Part shown: in pieces, positions 16,856 to 26,978 of the stretch
Position numbering within the stretch: the first letter of the stretch is position 1
Layout of the letters: each line of letters starts with the position of its first letter
From: Fortiea sp. LEGE XX443
GTDB taxonomy: Bacteria; Cyanobacteriota; Cyanobacteriia; Cyanobacteriales; Nostocaceae
DNA length: 64,000 nucleotides
Direction of reading: 5' to 3'
Assembly (NCBI RefSeq): GCF_015206815.1
Contig: NZ_JADEXZ010000002.1
Span: forward strand, 124,001-188,000
Translations under genes and position numbers: made by a program
The notes under the pieces: generated by a model
The model's input: only the letters and a program-made list of their open reading frames with translations
Databases searched by the model: none
Told to the model about the DNA's origin: nothing

Positions 16856-18295
16856 ATGCAGATCATTGATCAAAAATCAACAAAAAAAGCTTGGGCTAGT
16901 GCGATCGCTCAACCTGCAAAAGAATTCCCTCTCACTCCACTGCCAATACTTTCTGGTAAAATCCCGGAAGGTTTGCGCGGTACACTGTATCGCAATACTC
17001 CAGCACGGTTAGAACGTGCTGGTATGCGTGTGGGTCACTGGTTTGACGGTGATGGTGCAATTCTTGCTGTGAATTTTACCGATACGGGGGCTACTGGTGT
17101 TTATCGCTATGTGCAGACTGCTGGTTATCAAGCAGAAAGCGCAGCCGGTAAGTTTCTCTATGGCAATTATGGGATGACTGCACCTGGTCTAATTTGGAAT
17201 CAATGGCGCAAACCCGTAAAAAATGCTGCTAATACCTCTGTGTTGGCATTATCAGATAAATTATTGGCACTTTGGGAAGGAGGTCACCCCCATGCACTTG
17301 ACCTGGAAACTTTAGCAACTAAAGGTTTAGATAATTTAGGCGATTTAAACGAAGGATTATTCTATTCTGCTCACCCTAAAGTTGATTCCCAAACTGGAGA
17401 AATTTTTAACTTTGGCATTACTCCTGGACTGAATGCTACGTTAAATGTTTATAAAAGTAACTTTACTGGCAAGATTATCCAAAAATCAAAGTTTGCATTA
17501 GCAGGTATTCCTCTGATTCATGATTTTGTTTTAGCAGGAAAATATCTCATCTTTTTTGTTCCTGCGGTGCGCCTCAAGATATTACCAGTTTTACTAGGAA
17601 CTAGTAGTTATAGTGATGCGCTAAAATGGCAACCGGAAATAGGCACTCAAATTTTGGTGATTGACCGCGAAACTTTGTCTTTGGTAAGTCAAGGAGAAAC
17701 TGAACCTTGGTATCAATGGCATTTTGCCAACGGTTACGTTGATCCAAGTGGTGCGGTGATTGTGGATTTCACTCGTTATGATGACTTTCAAACAAATCAG
17801 TATCTTAGCGAAGTCGCCGCAGGAAAAACCCGTACTGCTGCTAAAAATAGATTCACACGAGTAGTGCTTCAACCCCAAACAGCCAAAGTCACGGCAATTG
17901 AGACATTATTAGACCGAACTGGTGAATTTCCCAATGTACCACAGCAAAATGTCGGAAAATTCTCGCGCTACACATATATGTCTTTATTCCGCCAAGGTAC
18001 AGATATTAGTCAGGAACTATTAAATGCGATCGCCCGCTTTGACCACAATACCGCAACTCTCATCGAAGCTAACCTAGGCGAAAATCGCTATCCTTCCGAA
18101 CCTCTACCCGTTCCAGATGCCAACAATCAGCAGAGTTGGGTGCTAACTGTGGTGTATGATGGCAATTTTGATCGTAGCGAAGTTTGGGTATTTGATAGCG
18201 ATCGCCTAGACGCAGAACCTGTCTGCACATTAGGCTTACCTAGCGTCATAGCCCACAGTTTCCACGGTACTTGGAAATCTAAAAATTTAGTGTAA
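16856..18295 (+). CDS. Carotenoid cleavage oxygenase
   Basis: A 479-aa member of the carotenoid oxygenase/RPE65 family, a seven-bladed propeller that cleaves carotenoids or apocarotenoids with a ferrous iron held by four histidines. The four are visible: SAHPK (about 172), IHDF (about 222), WHFANG (about 288) and HSFHGTW (about 467). There is no signal peptide. Which bond and substrate (all-trans carotenoid, apocarotenal) cannot be read from sequence. Its stop overlaps the end of the convergent purH by 9 bp. Confidence 0.9.
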   Translation: MQIIDQKSTKKAWASAIAQPAKEFPLTPLPILSGKIPEGLRGTLYRNTPARLERAGMRVGHWFDGDGAILAVNFTDTGATGVYRYVQTAGYQAESAAGKFLYGNYGMTAPGLIWNQWRKPVKNAANTSVLALSDKLLALWEGGHPHALDLETLATKGLDNLGDLNEGLFYSAHPKVDSQTGEIFNFGITPGLNATLNVYKSNFTGKIIQKSKFALAGIPLIHDFVLAGKYLIFFVPAVRLKILPVLLGTSSYSDALKWQPEIGTQILVIDRETLSLVSQGETEPWYQWHFANGYVDPSGAVIVDFTRYDDFQTNQYLSEVAAGKTRTAAKNRFTRVVLQPQTAKVTAIETLLDRTGEFPNVPQQNVGKFSRYTYMSLFRQGTDISQELLNAIARFDHNTATLIEANLGENRYPSEPLPVPDANNQQSWVLTVVYDGNFDRSEVWVFDSDRLDAEPVCTLGLPSVIAHSFHGTWKSKNLV

Positions 18296-19807
18296 AAAGT
18301 GGCGAATACCAGTCAACACCATAACTAAACCCAGTTCATTAGCAGCTTTGATCGAATCTTGATCGCGTAAACTGCCTCCTGGTTGAACAATAGCAGTAAT
18401 TCCAGCAGCTGCGGCTGTTCTGACAGAATCATCAAAGGGAAAAAAGCCATCACTGGCGAGAGTTGCACCTTGAGCTTTGTCACCAGCTTGTTCTAAAGCT
18501 ATTTTTGTTGAACCAACACGGTTCATTTGTCCTGCACCTACACCTAGAGTAGTGCGATCGCTTGTTACTACAATGGCATTAGATTTTACATGTTTGCAGA
18601 CTTTCCAAGCAAACAGTAATTCTGCTAACTCATCGGGTGTGGGTTGACGTTCTGTAACCACTTGCCATTTACTAGTGTCAGCAATAAGATCATCCGCCGC
18701 TTGCACTAAGAAACCACCAGCAATTTGTTTAACTAAAGTCTTGGGGCCACTACTCAAATCTGCAAGCGTCAAAACTCGCACATTAGATTTCTTCGCTAAA
18801 ATTTTTTGTGCTTCTTCGTCACAGTCAGGTGCAACCACACATTCTAAAAACGTTTTAGTTAACTCGCTGGCTGTAGCCGCATCAATCGGACGGTTGAGGG
18901 CGACAATTCCACCAAACGCAGAGGTAGAATCAGCAGTAAAAGCCTTTTGGTAAGCTTCGACAATGGTATTTCCCAACGCCGTACCGCAAGGATTAGTATG
19001 TTTAATAATCGTTGCAGCTGGTGTATCTGTGAACTCTGTAATGATGCGGCGGGCGGCTTCTAAGTCAACTAAGTTATTGTAACTGAGTTCTTTACCTTGG
19101 AGTTTCGTTGCTGCTGCCCATCCTGTGGGTGTAGCGCCAGTTTGATACCAAGATGCTGGCTGATGGGGGTTTTCACCGTAACGCAGAGATTGTAATTCAG
19201 TACCGCTGAGGGTATGTTGTTGTGTACCTGCGAGGTAAGAGGCGATGGCTTGGTCATAACTCGCGGTATGTAAAAATCCTTTCAACGCTGCCTGTTGACG
19301 AAATTCTAACGAAGCTTCCCCATTATTTTGTCGTAGCTCTTGCAGATATTCATCATACTGTGCCGGGTCACATAATACCGTCAAATGGGCAAAATTTTTC
19401 GATGATGCGCGTAACATCGCCGGGCCACCAATATCAATCTGTTCAACAGCTTCAGCTAGTGTCACCCCTGGTTTAGCAATAGTCTCCTCAAACGGATAAA
19501 GATTCACCACCACCAAATCAATCGGGCGAATTTGGTTATTTTCTAAATCTGTAATATCTTGAGGTACATCCCGCCTAGCCAAAATTCCGCCATGAATGCG
19601 CGGATGTAGTGTTTTCACCCGTCCACCTAAAATCTCCGGCGAACCTGTATAATCAGAAACCTTTGTCACTGATATTCCTGCATCCTTAAGGGCTTTGGCC
19701 GTTCCCCCACTGCTGATTAAATCAAATTCAAATTCTTCAACTAAACTACGGGCTAAGTCAATTAAACCAGTTTTGTTAGATACACTCAGCAGTGCTAGAC
19801 GCGCCAT
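18287..19807 (-). CDS. purH: Bifunctional AICAR formyltransferase/IMP cyclohydrolase
   Basis: Catalyses the last two steps of IMP synthesis. The 506-aa protein has the IMP cyclohydrolase (MGS-like) domain at about 1-130 (SVSNKTG near the start, ISSGGT and VKTLHPRIHGG), then the AICAR transformylase domain with SLRYGENPHQ (about 207-216) and IKHTNPCG (near 264). Length is standard. It converges on the carotenoid oxygenase gene and the two reading frames share 9 bp at their 3' ends. Confidence 0.96.
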   Translation of the reverse strand: MARLALLSVSNKTGLIDLARSLVEEFEFDLISSGGTAKALKDAGISVTKVSDYTGSPEILGGRVKTLHPRIHGGILARRDVPQDITDLENNQIRPIDLVVVNLYPFEETIAKPGVTLAEAVEQIDIGGPAMLRASSKNFAHLTVLCDPAQYDEYLQELRQNNGEASLEFRQQAALKGFLHTASYDQAIASYLAGTQQHTLSGTELQSLRYGENPHQPASWYQTGATPTGWAAATKLQGKELSYNNLVDLEAARRIITEFTDTPAATIIKHTNPCGTALGNTIVEAYQKAFTADSTSAFGGIVALNRPIDAATASELTKTFLECVVAPDCDEEAQKILAKKSNVRVLTLADLSSGPKTLVKQIAGGFLVQAADDLIADTSKWQVVTERQPTPDELAELLFAWKVCKHVKSNAIVVTSDRTTLGVGAGQMNRVGSTKIALEQAGDKAQGATLASDGFFPFDDSVRTAAAAGITAIVQPGGSLRDQDSIKAANELGLVMVLTGIRHFLH

Positions 19808-20192
19808 GTCTCAATTCCTCAGATGCGAAAGACCATCAATTTTTACATAACCCCTGCTTCACTTCAAGAGCATTGGGGATAATTCGTGACCCTTCGCGCG
19901 ACTCTACAATAATGTCTGGGGCTAATTTTTCACTACACCCCACACCCTAGTTTTGGTCATCAAGATAAGCTAATCGTTATTTAAATTGCACTATTTTCAT
20001 GGTAAATCAAAGCTGCAAACCCTATCCCTTGCTCCCTGCTCCCCGCCCCCTTGCGGCCTCAATGTGCAAATTAAATGCTTAACAGCTTGTTACCCCAGCC
20101 ACTTGCTACTAGTGGCGCTACATCGGTATATTTACCACACATAGCTATGATGCTTTAAAGATTGCGGCTACAACTAAGTTATTATTCATGCC
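19808..20192. other. Spacer with short C-rich repeats
   Basis: 385 bp without a gene. It contains a CCCTTGCTCCCTGCTCCC tract at about 20025-20043, which is another degenerate heptamer array, and otherwise nothing I can name. Confidence 0.4.
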
Positions 20193-22313
20193 GTGATCAT
20201 TTCAACATTTGCATCTCAACAACCAATGGTAAACTCTACTCTCGTGACCACACTCTATGTCAACCCTGCTACAGGAAAAGATACTAATGATGGTTCACGG
20301 TTGAGTCCGTTTAAAAGTCTCACCCGTGCTTTAAGAACTAAAACACCCATCATTATTCAACTAACATCGGGGACTTACAGCACTGCTAATGGTGAAAAGT
20401 TTCCTTTGGTGCTGACTGCGGGGGTGACAATCATTGGTAACGAAGCGAATAAAGGTGTAGGAATTGTTATTTCTGGGAGTGGTGAATATCAAAGTCCGAG
20501 TTTTGGCGTACAAAATATCACTTTGTTGTTGTTAGGTGATGCCAATCTCTTGGGTGTGAGTGTGACTAATCCCATTGCTAAAGGCACTGGTGTGTGGATA
20601 GAGTCTTCAATTCCCTATGTAGCTAACAATACCTTTGTTAACTGTGGACGAGAAGGAATATTTACGACGGGAAATGCCAAACCAGCCATTTTAGATAATG
20701 TGTTTGTCCAAAATGCTGCTAGTGGTTTGTTTATAGCGCGTAATAGTAAGGGGGAAGTCCTAAGGAACACCTTTCAAAAGAATCCTTTGGGTATAGCAGT
20801 TACCGACTCAGCCGCGCCATTAATCGCCAATAACAAATTATCAGATAACCGGACGGCGATCGCTCTTTCTCGTGATGCGCGTCCGGTACTGCGACAAAAT
20901 TTAATCATGAAAAATGCTCAAGGTGGGCTGTTAGTCAACGCTAACGCTATTCCAGATTTAGGTAACAGCCAAGATACTGGTGGTAATATTTTTCAAAATA
21001 ATGGCGAGTTTGATATCCAAAATGCCGCTTCACAACCGCTAATTTCCGCAGGTAATCAGTTAAATCCTACCTTAGTCAAAGGGCAGGTAAATTTCATCGC
21101 TGCCACAGAAGATTCTCCAAGAACAGTTTTAGGTAGCAGCAGTTTTCCTGATTTAGCTGGACACTGGGCAGCAGCTTTTGTGGAAGCATTAGTGAGTAGA
21201 GGTGCAATTAGTGGCTTTCCTGATGGCACTTTTGGCCCCAATGCGCCCATCACTCGCGCTCAATACGCCGCCGTTTTAGCTAAAACTTTTCAGTTACCAA
21301 CCAGCACAAAACCGCATAAATTTCCTGATGTGAAGCCTGATTTTTGGGCAGCCGTAGCTATTTTGAGTGTGGCTGAACAAGGCTTTATCAGAGGTTTCCC
21401 CGATGGTACATTTCGCCCAGGACAAAATCTTACCAAGGTGCAAGCGATCGTATCAATTGTCAACGGGTTAAAATTTACAGGCGGAAACCCGAATGTGTTA
21501 AGTGTATACCGCGATCGCGCCCAAATTCCCAGCTATGCCACTAATGCTGTCGCTGTCGCCACTCAAAAACTACTGGTAGTCAATTATCCCCAATCTGAAC
21601 TTTTAGAACCACTGCGAGATATCACCCGCGGTGAGATTGCCGCTTTACTGTATCAAGCATTGGTTGCCAACAGCAAAGAAAAAGCGATCGCCTCGCCTTA
21701 TATTGTTAGTCCCGATGGGGAAGTTCCCACCTTCGCCGACTTAACCGGACACTGGGCTGAACCATTTATTCGCGCCCTAGCCAGCCTGAATTTAACCCAA
21801 GGTTTTGCCGATGGAACCTACCAGCCAGATAAACCCATGACTCGCGCCCAGTATGCAGCTTTGGTGGCGGTGGCTTTTAACCCGCCTCCCAAACGCCCAG
21901 CAATCGAATTTATTGACGTAAACCCGAATTTTTGGGCTTACAAAGCTTTACAAATTGCCGCCAGTGGTGGTTTTGTGAGTGGATTTAGCGATCGCACCTT
22001 CCGCCCCGATCAAAATGTCCAAAGGCTCCAGGTGATTGTTTCCCTTGTCAACGGACTAGCTTTACCCGCAGCCCAAAGCAATGGTTTACTCCCTTACACT
22101 GACAGTAATACAATTCCTGAGTATGCTCAGAAAGCCGTTGCAACTGCTACACAACAAAACATCATTGTCAACTATCCCCAGCCTAAACTTCTCGCACCAA
22201 CACGCGAAGCCACACGGGCGGAAGTAGCTGTAATGGTTTATCAGGCTTTAGTTGCCATTAACCGCACACCGAATATTAATTCACCCTATATTGTTTCGAC
22301 AGCCAACAATTGA
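20193..22313 (+). CDS. Beta-helix (DUF1565) protein with SLH domains
   Basis: A 706-aa surface protein. Residues about 20-275 form a right-handed parallel beta-helix of the pectin-lyase/DUF1565 type (start YVNPATGKDTNDGS, then repeated NNxF/NxI rungs). Residues about 310-480 and 515-690 are two sets of S-layer homology motifs (FPDLAGHWA, FPDVKPDFWA, FADLTGHWA, FIDVNPNFWA with GFPDGTF-type turns and TRAQYAA). SLH domains anchor proteins to cell-wall polymers. The start is uncertain: GTG at 20193 or the ATG at 20226; neither gives a clear signal peptide. The next gene begins 41 bp later. Confidence 0.85.
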   Translation: MIISTFASQQPMVNSTLVTTLYVNPATGKDTNDGSRLSPFKSLTRALRTKTPIIIQLTSGTYSTANGEKFPLVLTAGVTIIGNEANKGVGIVISGSGEYQSPSFGVQNITLLLLGDANLLGVSVTNPIAKGTGVWIESSIPYVANNTFVNCGREGIFTTGNAKPAILDNVFVQNAASGLFIARNSKGEVLRNTFQKNPLGIAVTDSAAPLIANNKLSDNRTAIALSRDARPVLRQNLIMKNAQGGLLVNANAIPDLGNSQDTGGNIFQNNGEFDIQNAASQPLISAGNQLNPTLVKGQVNFIAATEDSPRTVLGSSSFPDLAGHWAAAFVEALVSRGAISGFPDGTFGPNAPITRAQYAAVLAKTFQLPTSTKPHKFPDVKPDFWAAVAILSVAEQGFIRGFPDGTFRPGQNLTKVQAIVSIVNGLKFTGGNPNVLSVYRDRAQIPSYATNAVAVATQKLLVVNYPQSELLEPLRDITRGEIAALLYQALVANSKEKAIASPYIVSPDGEVPTFADLTGHWAEPFIRALASLNLTQGFADGTYQPDKPMTRAQYAALVAVAFNPPPKRPAIEFIDVNPNFWAYKALQIAASGGFVSGFSDRTFRPDQNVQRLQVIVSLVNGLALPAAQSNGLLPYTDSNTIPEYAQKAVATATQQNIIVNYPQPKLLAPTREATRAEVAVMVYQALVAINRTPNINSPYIVSTANN

Positions 22314-22354
22314 GCAAGTAGAATAAAAAACACTGCTTATACACTTGGAAACTC

Positions 22355-23179
22355 TTGGTTACTAACCCTATAGCTAAAAACACGCTAGGCTATAGGCGAT
22401 GGGTCGAAAATTTATACCTGTTGCCTGAAGCCAATAGTCCCATGTTCACCAAAGCCCCAGAAACTTCTGCCGAATTGGCAGCTGCTCTACTCATTCATTA
22501 CAGTTTCGACCTCACTGGCTATAGTGCCATTGAGCTAGTTAACCGTTGGCAAAATCAATATCCTCTAGATTGGCTGCACCTAGCAGTCATTGAAGCGCTG
22601 TATCAAGGTCGCTATAAAGCTATTTCCGTGCAGCAAATCCTCGCATTTTGGCAACGACGAGAGCAGCCAATACATCATTTCAATATGGAATTTGAGCGCC
22701 TGATTTGTAGTAAATTCCCCGAAATCTTAACTGCACTGACTACACCTGCTAATGAAGATGTTATCTCAGAAAATGTAGCGAATGTTGCCAATTTGCCAGG
22801 AACATCTGCTGCTAATGATGAGTATGAGCAGAGTCAAAATGCTTCTGTACAAGTGATCCCCAGACAAACGCAGACAGTATCTAGCAGAGTAGAGAGCCAG
22901 CGAGTCAAGAACCTTTTGGCATCTTCGACATTGAGTGCTACGACTACGGGTGTTAAATCCAGGTTGAATTCACAACCGATGCTGCCCAACGGCAATTCAT
23001 CATCAAACCCTGACAAACAGCCAAAGTTGCTGACATCTTCAGTTAATCATCCGCCAATTGGGCAATTTACTCCAGAAACAAGCGATCGCTCAGAATCATT
23101 TACATCAAAACTCAAAGCTATCTTTAACGAAAAGCCCCAACGTGTTCCAACTCACAGACAACTTGATATCCAATCATAG
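22355..23179 (+). CDS. Hypothetical protein, low-complexity C-terminus
   Basis: A 274-aa protein of unknown function. The first 120 residues look folded and helical (for example ELVNRWQNQYPLDWLHLAVI, then a Gln/Arg-rich helix), while residues about 130-260 are Ser/Thr/Asn/Gln-rich and probably disordered. The start is TTG at 22355; the next in-frame ATG is at 22442. It follows the SLH protein in the same direction with 41 bp between, so the two may share a transcript. No family is recognised. Confidence 0.65.
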   Translation: MVTNPIAKNTLGYRRWVENLYLLPEANSPMFTKAPETSAELAAALLIHYSFDLTGYSAIELVNRWQNQYPLDWLHLAVIEALYQGRYKAISVQQILAFWQRREQPIHHFNMEFERLICSKFPEILTALTTPANEDVISENVANVANLPGTSAANDEYEQSQNASVQVIPRQTQTVSSRVESQRVKNLLASSTLSATTTGVKSRLNSQPMLPNGNSSSNPDKQPKLLTSSVNHPPIGQFTPETSDRSESFTSKLKAIFNEKPQRVPTHRQLDIQS

Positions 23180-23308
23180 TCTACAAAGTTGGTAAATCTC
23201 GCAATCAGAAAAATTTACAGCGGATTTAAAGTTTGTGAAATATGGCAGTAGCCAAGGCAGTTAGGACATCGGCCAATGATAAAACTCATGCACTAAAAGA
23301 CTTTTAAC

Positions 23309-23369
23309 CCTGTCACCTGTCACCTGTCACCTGTTCCCTGTCACCTGTTCCCTGTCACCTGTCACCTGC
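23309..23369. repeat. Heptamer tandem repeat array
   Basis: About nine heptamers alternating CCTGTCA and CCTGTTC. It is the reverse complement of the array at 14462-14489 and of part of the sequence at 50674-50704. Confidence 0.85.
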
Positions 23370-23910
23370 TATATCTGCTGCAATTATGACCCTGCTTGTA
23401 GAAACATTGCAGGTATTAATTTCTTGTTAGAAAAATAAAAAGCGTTACGCGAAATGGGACTTCGCATCGCTGCGCTAACACGTCTCTACATTGATTGTTG
23501 TATCTTTACTTTTGCCTTTTACCTTTTTATTTTTTACTTATTCGGTGAACGCTAACCTAACCATAAAGAAAATTTTATTTAATATTAAATAAAATTTATG
23601 CTGATTTTTACTAAAAGATTAAGTAAATAGCTTATTTTGTCTATAGCAAAATCAGTTTTTTAAATTAATTAAACTTCTGGATGTTGCTGAATAAGGTGTG
23701 AATCCTTATAGAGCCGTTGCTCCAAAACGGCTTTATAAGGATTTAGAGGTTACGGAAAATCATTTTTCTGCATAGAATCAGCAGCACCAAATAATTTGTG
23801 ATTTGACATTTATTTTATTGCAGATATCTCAGCAATGAAGTAGATGAAATTTTTGCTGTCAAACAAATTTAAGCCCAAGAAACAGACATTTTTAACCCAG
23901 GATTTTTCAG
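23370..23910. other. Spacer with a long hairpin
   Basis: About 540 bp without a reading frame. The notable element is the hairpin at 23701-23743, listed separately. The rest is AT-rich and includes a TTTTGCCTTTTACC phrase (about 23511-23525) seen elsewhere in terminators. Confidence 0.5.
23701..23743. repeat. 18-bp stem hairpin
   Basis: AATCCTTATA-G-AGCCGTT pairs with AACGGCT-T-TATAAGGATT, giving 17 Watson-Crick pairs and one G-T wobble around a 7-nt loop. It lies about 170 bp before the lipase gene. No T-run follows on either side, so it is more likely a palindromic repeat or a structured RNA than a terminator. Confidence 0.7.
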
Positions 23911-25245
23911 ATGGTAACAGTCAAATTTAATATTTGGGGGAACACGGCGATTAATCTTTCAGGGCGGATTAATTCCAGTGAGCCGACCTATGCGATTATT
24001 CACGGCTACCAAAGCACTGCTGGTAACGCCGGAAATAACTTTACACCCGCAGATTGGGTGGCAAACATCGCCCAAACTGTTCGACAGCGTGAGTCTAATG
24101 CAAATATCGTTTTGGTAGATTGGGAAGCAGGAGCTAGTTCCTTGTTTTATCCGACTGCTGCTGGCAATACACGAGATGTCGGTAATCAGTTGGCTACCTA
24201 CTTAAGAAATAACGGCGTAGATCCAATTTACACTAACCTAATTGGACATAGTTTGGGAGCGCATGTAGCTGGCTTTGCTGGCGCTGCTTATCGTGGAGCT
24301 ACAGGACGTTCTATAGCTCAAATAGTGGGATTAGATCCAGCCGGGCCTGAGTTTGAAGGCACAGCAACCAGCGATCGCTTAGATCCCAGTGATGCTACTC
24401 GTGTTACAGCTTTACATACCAGCGAAACTCTAGGCTATGATGCGCGGTTAGCTAACCTAGACCTCTACATCAACTGGAATGACCTTTTTCAACCAGGACA
24501 AATCAGTTTTGTTGGCAATCATAGCTATGCCCATACCCTGTATACACAGTTACTTCAAGGCAATAGCTTCACCCAGTCCAACGGCACTCTTCTGAACTTG
24601 AACACACTACTCAACGGTGGATTTCTGGGTGAGAAATTTACCAGCACCAGAAATAATCAAACTATTGTTGCGCTCAATCTTGTTGGTACTACTGGCAACG
24701 ATACCCTGGCGGGTGGTGCAGCTAGTGATACCATCCGTGGCAATAGCGGTAACGATTACATTACCGGTGGCGACGGCAATGATTTCCTGTTTGGGGATAG
24801 CGGTAGCGATCGCCTGAATGGTGGAAGAGGTAATGATTCCGTATTCGGTGGGACTGGTAGCGATCGCCTGTTTGGAGATGAAGGTAACGACTTACTAACA
24901 GGGGCAGATGCAGGAGTAGGCAGGGGTTTTGGCGAAATTGACCGCTTGACCGGTGGTGTAGGGAGCGATCGCTTTGTCCTAGGTACTACTGCGGGTGTCT
25001 TCTACAGCGATGGCAATACCAGCACTTCTGGTCTAGGTGACTATGCCCTAATTACCGATTTCAATGCCTTGCAAGACACAATCCAATTATCTGGCTCCAG
25101 GTCTAGCTATAGCTTGGGAGCAGTACCGACTGGTTTACCTACAGGTACAGGTTTATTCCTGAATGAAAGCACTTTTGAACTAATTGCGATCGTTCAAGGC
25201 TCCACTGGCCTCAGCCTTAGCGCCAGTTATTTCGTAACTGTCTAA
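23911..25245 (+). CDS. Secreted lipase with RTX repeats
   Basis: A 444-aa protein. Residues 1-235 are a pancreatic-lipase-like alpha/beta hydrolase with catalytic triad Ser114 (IGHSLGAH), Asp142 (GLDPAGP) and His169 (ALHTS). Residues about 255-340 carry RTX calcium-binding nonapeptides (GGxGxDxLx type, for example GGDGNDFLFG). There is no N-terminal signal peptide; RTX proteins normally leave by a type I (TolC-dependent) system using a C-terminal signal. The lipid substrate is unknown. It is followed 45 bp later by a Tat-exported PhoX-like protein. Confidence 0.88.
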   Translation: MVTVKFNIWGNTAINLSGRINSSEPTYAIIHGYQSTAGNAGNNFTPADWVANIAQTVRQRESNANIVLVDWEAGASSLFYPTAAGNTRDVGNQLATYLRNNGVDPIYTNLIGHSLGAHVAGFAGAAYRGATGRSIAQIVGLDPAGPEFEGTATSDRLDPSDATRVTALHTSETLGYDARLANLDLYINWNDLFQPGQISFVGNHSYAHTLYTQLLQGNSFTQSNGTLLNLNTLLNGGFLGEKFTSTRNNQTIVALNLVGTTGNDTLAGGAASDTIRGNSGNDYITGGDGNDFLFGDSGSDRLNGGRGNDSVFGGTGSDRLFGDEGNDLLTGADAGVGRGFGEIDRLTGGVGSDRFVLGTTAGVFYSDGNTSTSGLGDYALITDFNALQDTIQLSGSRSSYSLGAVPTGLPTGTGLFLNESTFELIAIVQGSTGLSLSASYFVTV

Positions 25246-25290
25246 TAAATCAATCATCACCAAACATCCTTAAAAATTCAGGAGAAGACA

Positions 25291-26550
25291 ATGACTTTAT
25301 CAAGACGTAAATTTTTTACCATGGCCGGAACCGGAACAGCTGGTGCTGTCCTCTTATCTCCATTACAAGCTTTTTACGCCAAGCGTGTTTTAGCTGCTGG
25401 GCCTTACGGTACTTTGCTAACTGACCCTCTGGGTGTTCTAGATTTACCATCTGGATTTTCTTACCGGAGATTATCAGAAACGGGGCAAACAATGAACGAC
25501 GGCTACAGAGTTCCGGGTGGTCACGACGGTATGGCCGCCTTTGCTGGAGCCAACGGTAATACAATTCTCATTCGCAACCACGAACTCTCTCCAAGTTCTA
25601 GCAATCCTTTGAACGCTCCTAATAGCAGCAAGTACAATACCAGTGCGCGGGGCGGTTGTACTAAATTGGTTGTTAATTCTTCCCGCAATTTGGTAGAACA
25701 TCGGGGAGTTCTAGCGGGAACCATTCGCAATTGTGCCGGTGGACCTACACCTTCAGGGTCTTGGTTAACCTGCGAGGAAACCTTTGAAACCAACAACAAC
25801 AAAAGGCATGGTTATGTGTTTGAAGTTCCCAGTAGTGCCAATACTTTTGTTAACCCCGTTCCACTAACAGCAATGGGGCGTTTTAATCACGAAGCAGCGG
25901 CTGTAGACCCCAACACAGGGTATATCTACATGACAGAAGACCGGGGAGATGGGCTATTTTATCGCTTTATTCCCAACCAACCCAATAACCTGAGTGCTGG
26001 CGGCTCGCTACAAGCTTTAAGAATTATCGGGTCGTCTGGAATCAACACAGCTACGGGTTTCCCCAGAAATACACCTAGAAATGTAGACTGGGTACAGATT
26101 ACTAATCCTGACCCCAGCACTGATAGCGTCAGAACAGAAGGATATAACAAAGGTGCTGCCAGATTTTCCGGTGGGGAAGGCATTTTTTATGGCAGTGGTT
26201 ATGTCTACTTCACTTGCAAGAGTGGTGGTAGTTCTGGAGATGGTCAAATCTGGCGTTATTCCCCCGCGAATAATACTGTGGAACTGTATATTGAACCCAA
26301 CAATTCTGGTGTGCTAGACAATCCAGACAATATTGTGGTTTTCCCCAATCGTGACATCTTCCTATGTGAAGATGGCGATGGTACTGATTTTATCTTAGGT
26401 ATCACTCCCACAGGCTCACTTTATAAATTTGCTCGCAATCGGTTGAATACCAGTGAATTTGCTGGGGTTTGTTTCTCACCTGATGGGCAAACCATGTTTG
26501 TCAATATTCAATCACCAGGAATTACTTTTGCTATTTGGGGCCCCTGGTAA
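25291..26550 (+). CDS. Tat-exported PhoX-family (DUF839) phosphatase-like protein
   Basis: A 419-aa protein beginning with a twin-arginine signal (SRRKFF at residues 4-9, then a hydrophobic stretch to about 35 with ALAAG-like cleavage context). The mature part is the DUF839/PhoX propeller: GGHDGMAAF, IRNHELSP, TCEETF, NHEAAAVDP and TEDRGDG are the recurring Ca/Fe-binding segments. PhoX proteins are calcium-dependent alkaline phosphatases, but DUF839 members also include proteins of unproved activity. The gene follows the lipase closely and has a good SD (AGGAG). Confidence 0.82.
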   Translation: MTLSRRKFFTMAGTGTAGAVLLSPLQAFYAKRVLAAGPYGTLLTDPLGVLDLPSGFSYRRLSETGQTMNDGYRVPGGHDGMAAFAGANGNTILIRNHELSPSSSNPLNAPNSSKYNTSARGGCTKLVVNSSRNLVEHRGVLAGTIRNCAGGPTPSGSWLTCEETFETNNNKRHGYVFEVPSSANTFVNPVPLTAMGRFNHEAAAVDPNTGYIYMTEDRGDGLFYRFIPNQPNNLSAGGSLQALRIIGSSGINTATGFPRNTPRNVDWVQITNPDPSTDSVRTEGYNKGAARFSGGEGIFYGSGYVYFTCKSGGSSGDGQIWRYSPANNTVELYIEPNNSGVLDNPDNIVVFPNRDIFLCEDGDGTDFILGITPTGSLYKFARNRLNTSEFAGVCFSPDGQTMFVNIQSPGITFAIWGPW

Positions 26551-26978
26551 AACTTAGGCAAGGTAGGGGCGCACAGCTATCTATGCACCCCTACTCAATA
26601 CATTTGGGTTAATATCTCCATCTTGTTCAGATCCCCCCAACCCCCCTAAAAAAGGGGGGGCTAATAACCCTCTTTTACCCACTTTTTTAGGGGGTCGCCG
26701 CAGGCGGGGGGATCTGAATCTAGAATGACCAAACCTTTATCCGAAAAGTATTGCACCCCTACTCGTATATTTAAATTAAAGTGAGCTAGATGAAGCTCTC
26801 CCCAACCCCTCTCTGACGTGAAAAGCTATGGTGTACACACAAGTCTCTTAGTCAGCAATATTAATACATCGCCTTGCAATGTTAATGCCTAGACAGTCAT
26901 TCCTTTGACGGAAGTTATTACTAACCAAAGCTATTACTGTACTGATTAGTAGCACTATTAGCTAAGAGTAATTGACTG
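26551..26978. other. Spacer with palindromic element
   Basis: About 430 bp lacking a gene. It includes the palindromic element at 26626-26718 and, near 26795-26815, the CTCTCCCCAACCCCTCTC phrase of a second repeat family. Confidence 0.5.
26626..26718. repeat. MITE-like palindrome with TTCAGATCCCCCC ends
   Basis: The left arm TTCAGATCCCCCC...CCCCCTAAAAAAG is mirrored by CTTTTTTAGGGGG...GGGGGGATCTGAA, with an extra TCGCCGCAGGC in the right arm. A single right arm without that insert recurs at about 58531-58550, which shows it is a dispersed repeat. Confidence 0.7.

Noticed and set aside
23309-23369. Tandem repeat that could be taken for a CRISPR array
   Set aside because: Units are 7 bp without spacers. 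It is a short tandem repeat; no CRISPR array or cas gene is seen anywhere in the window.
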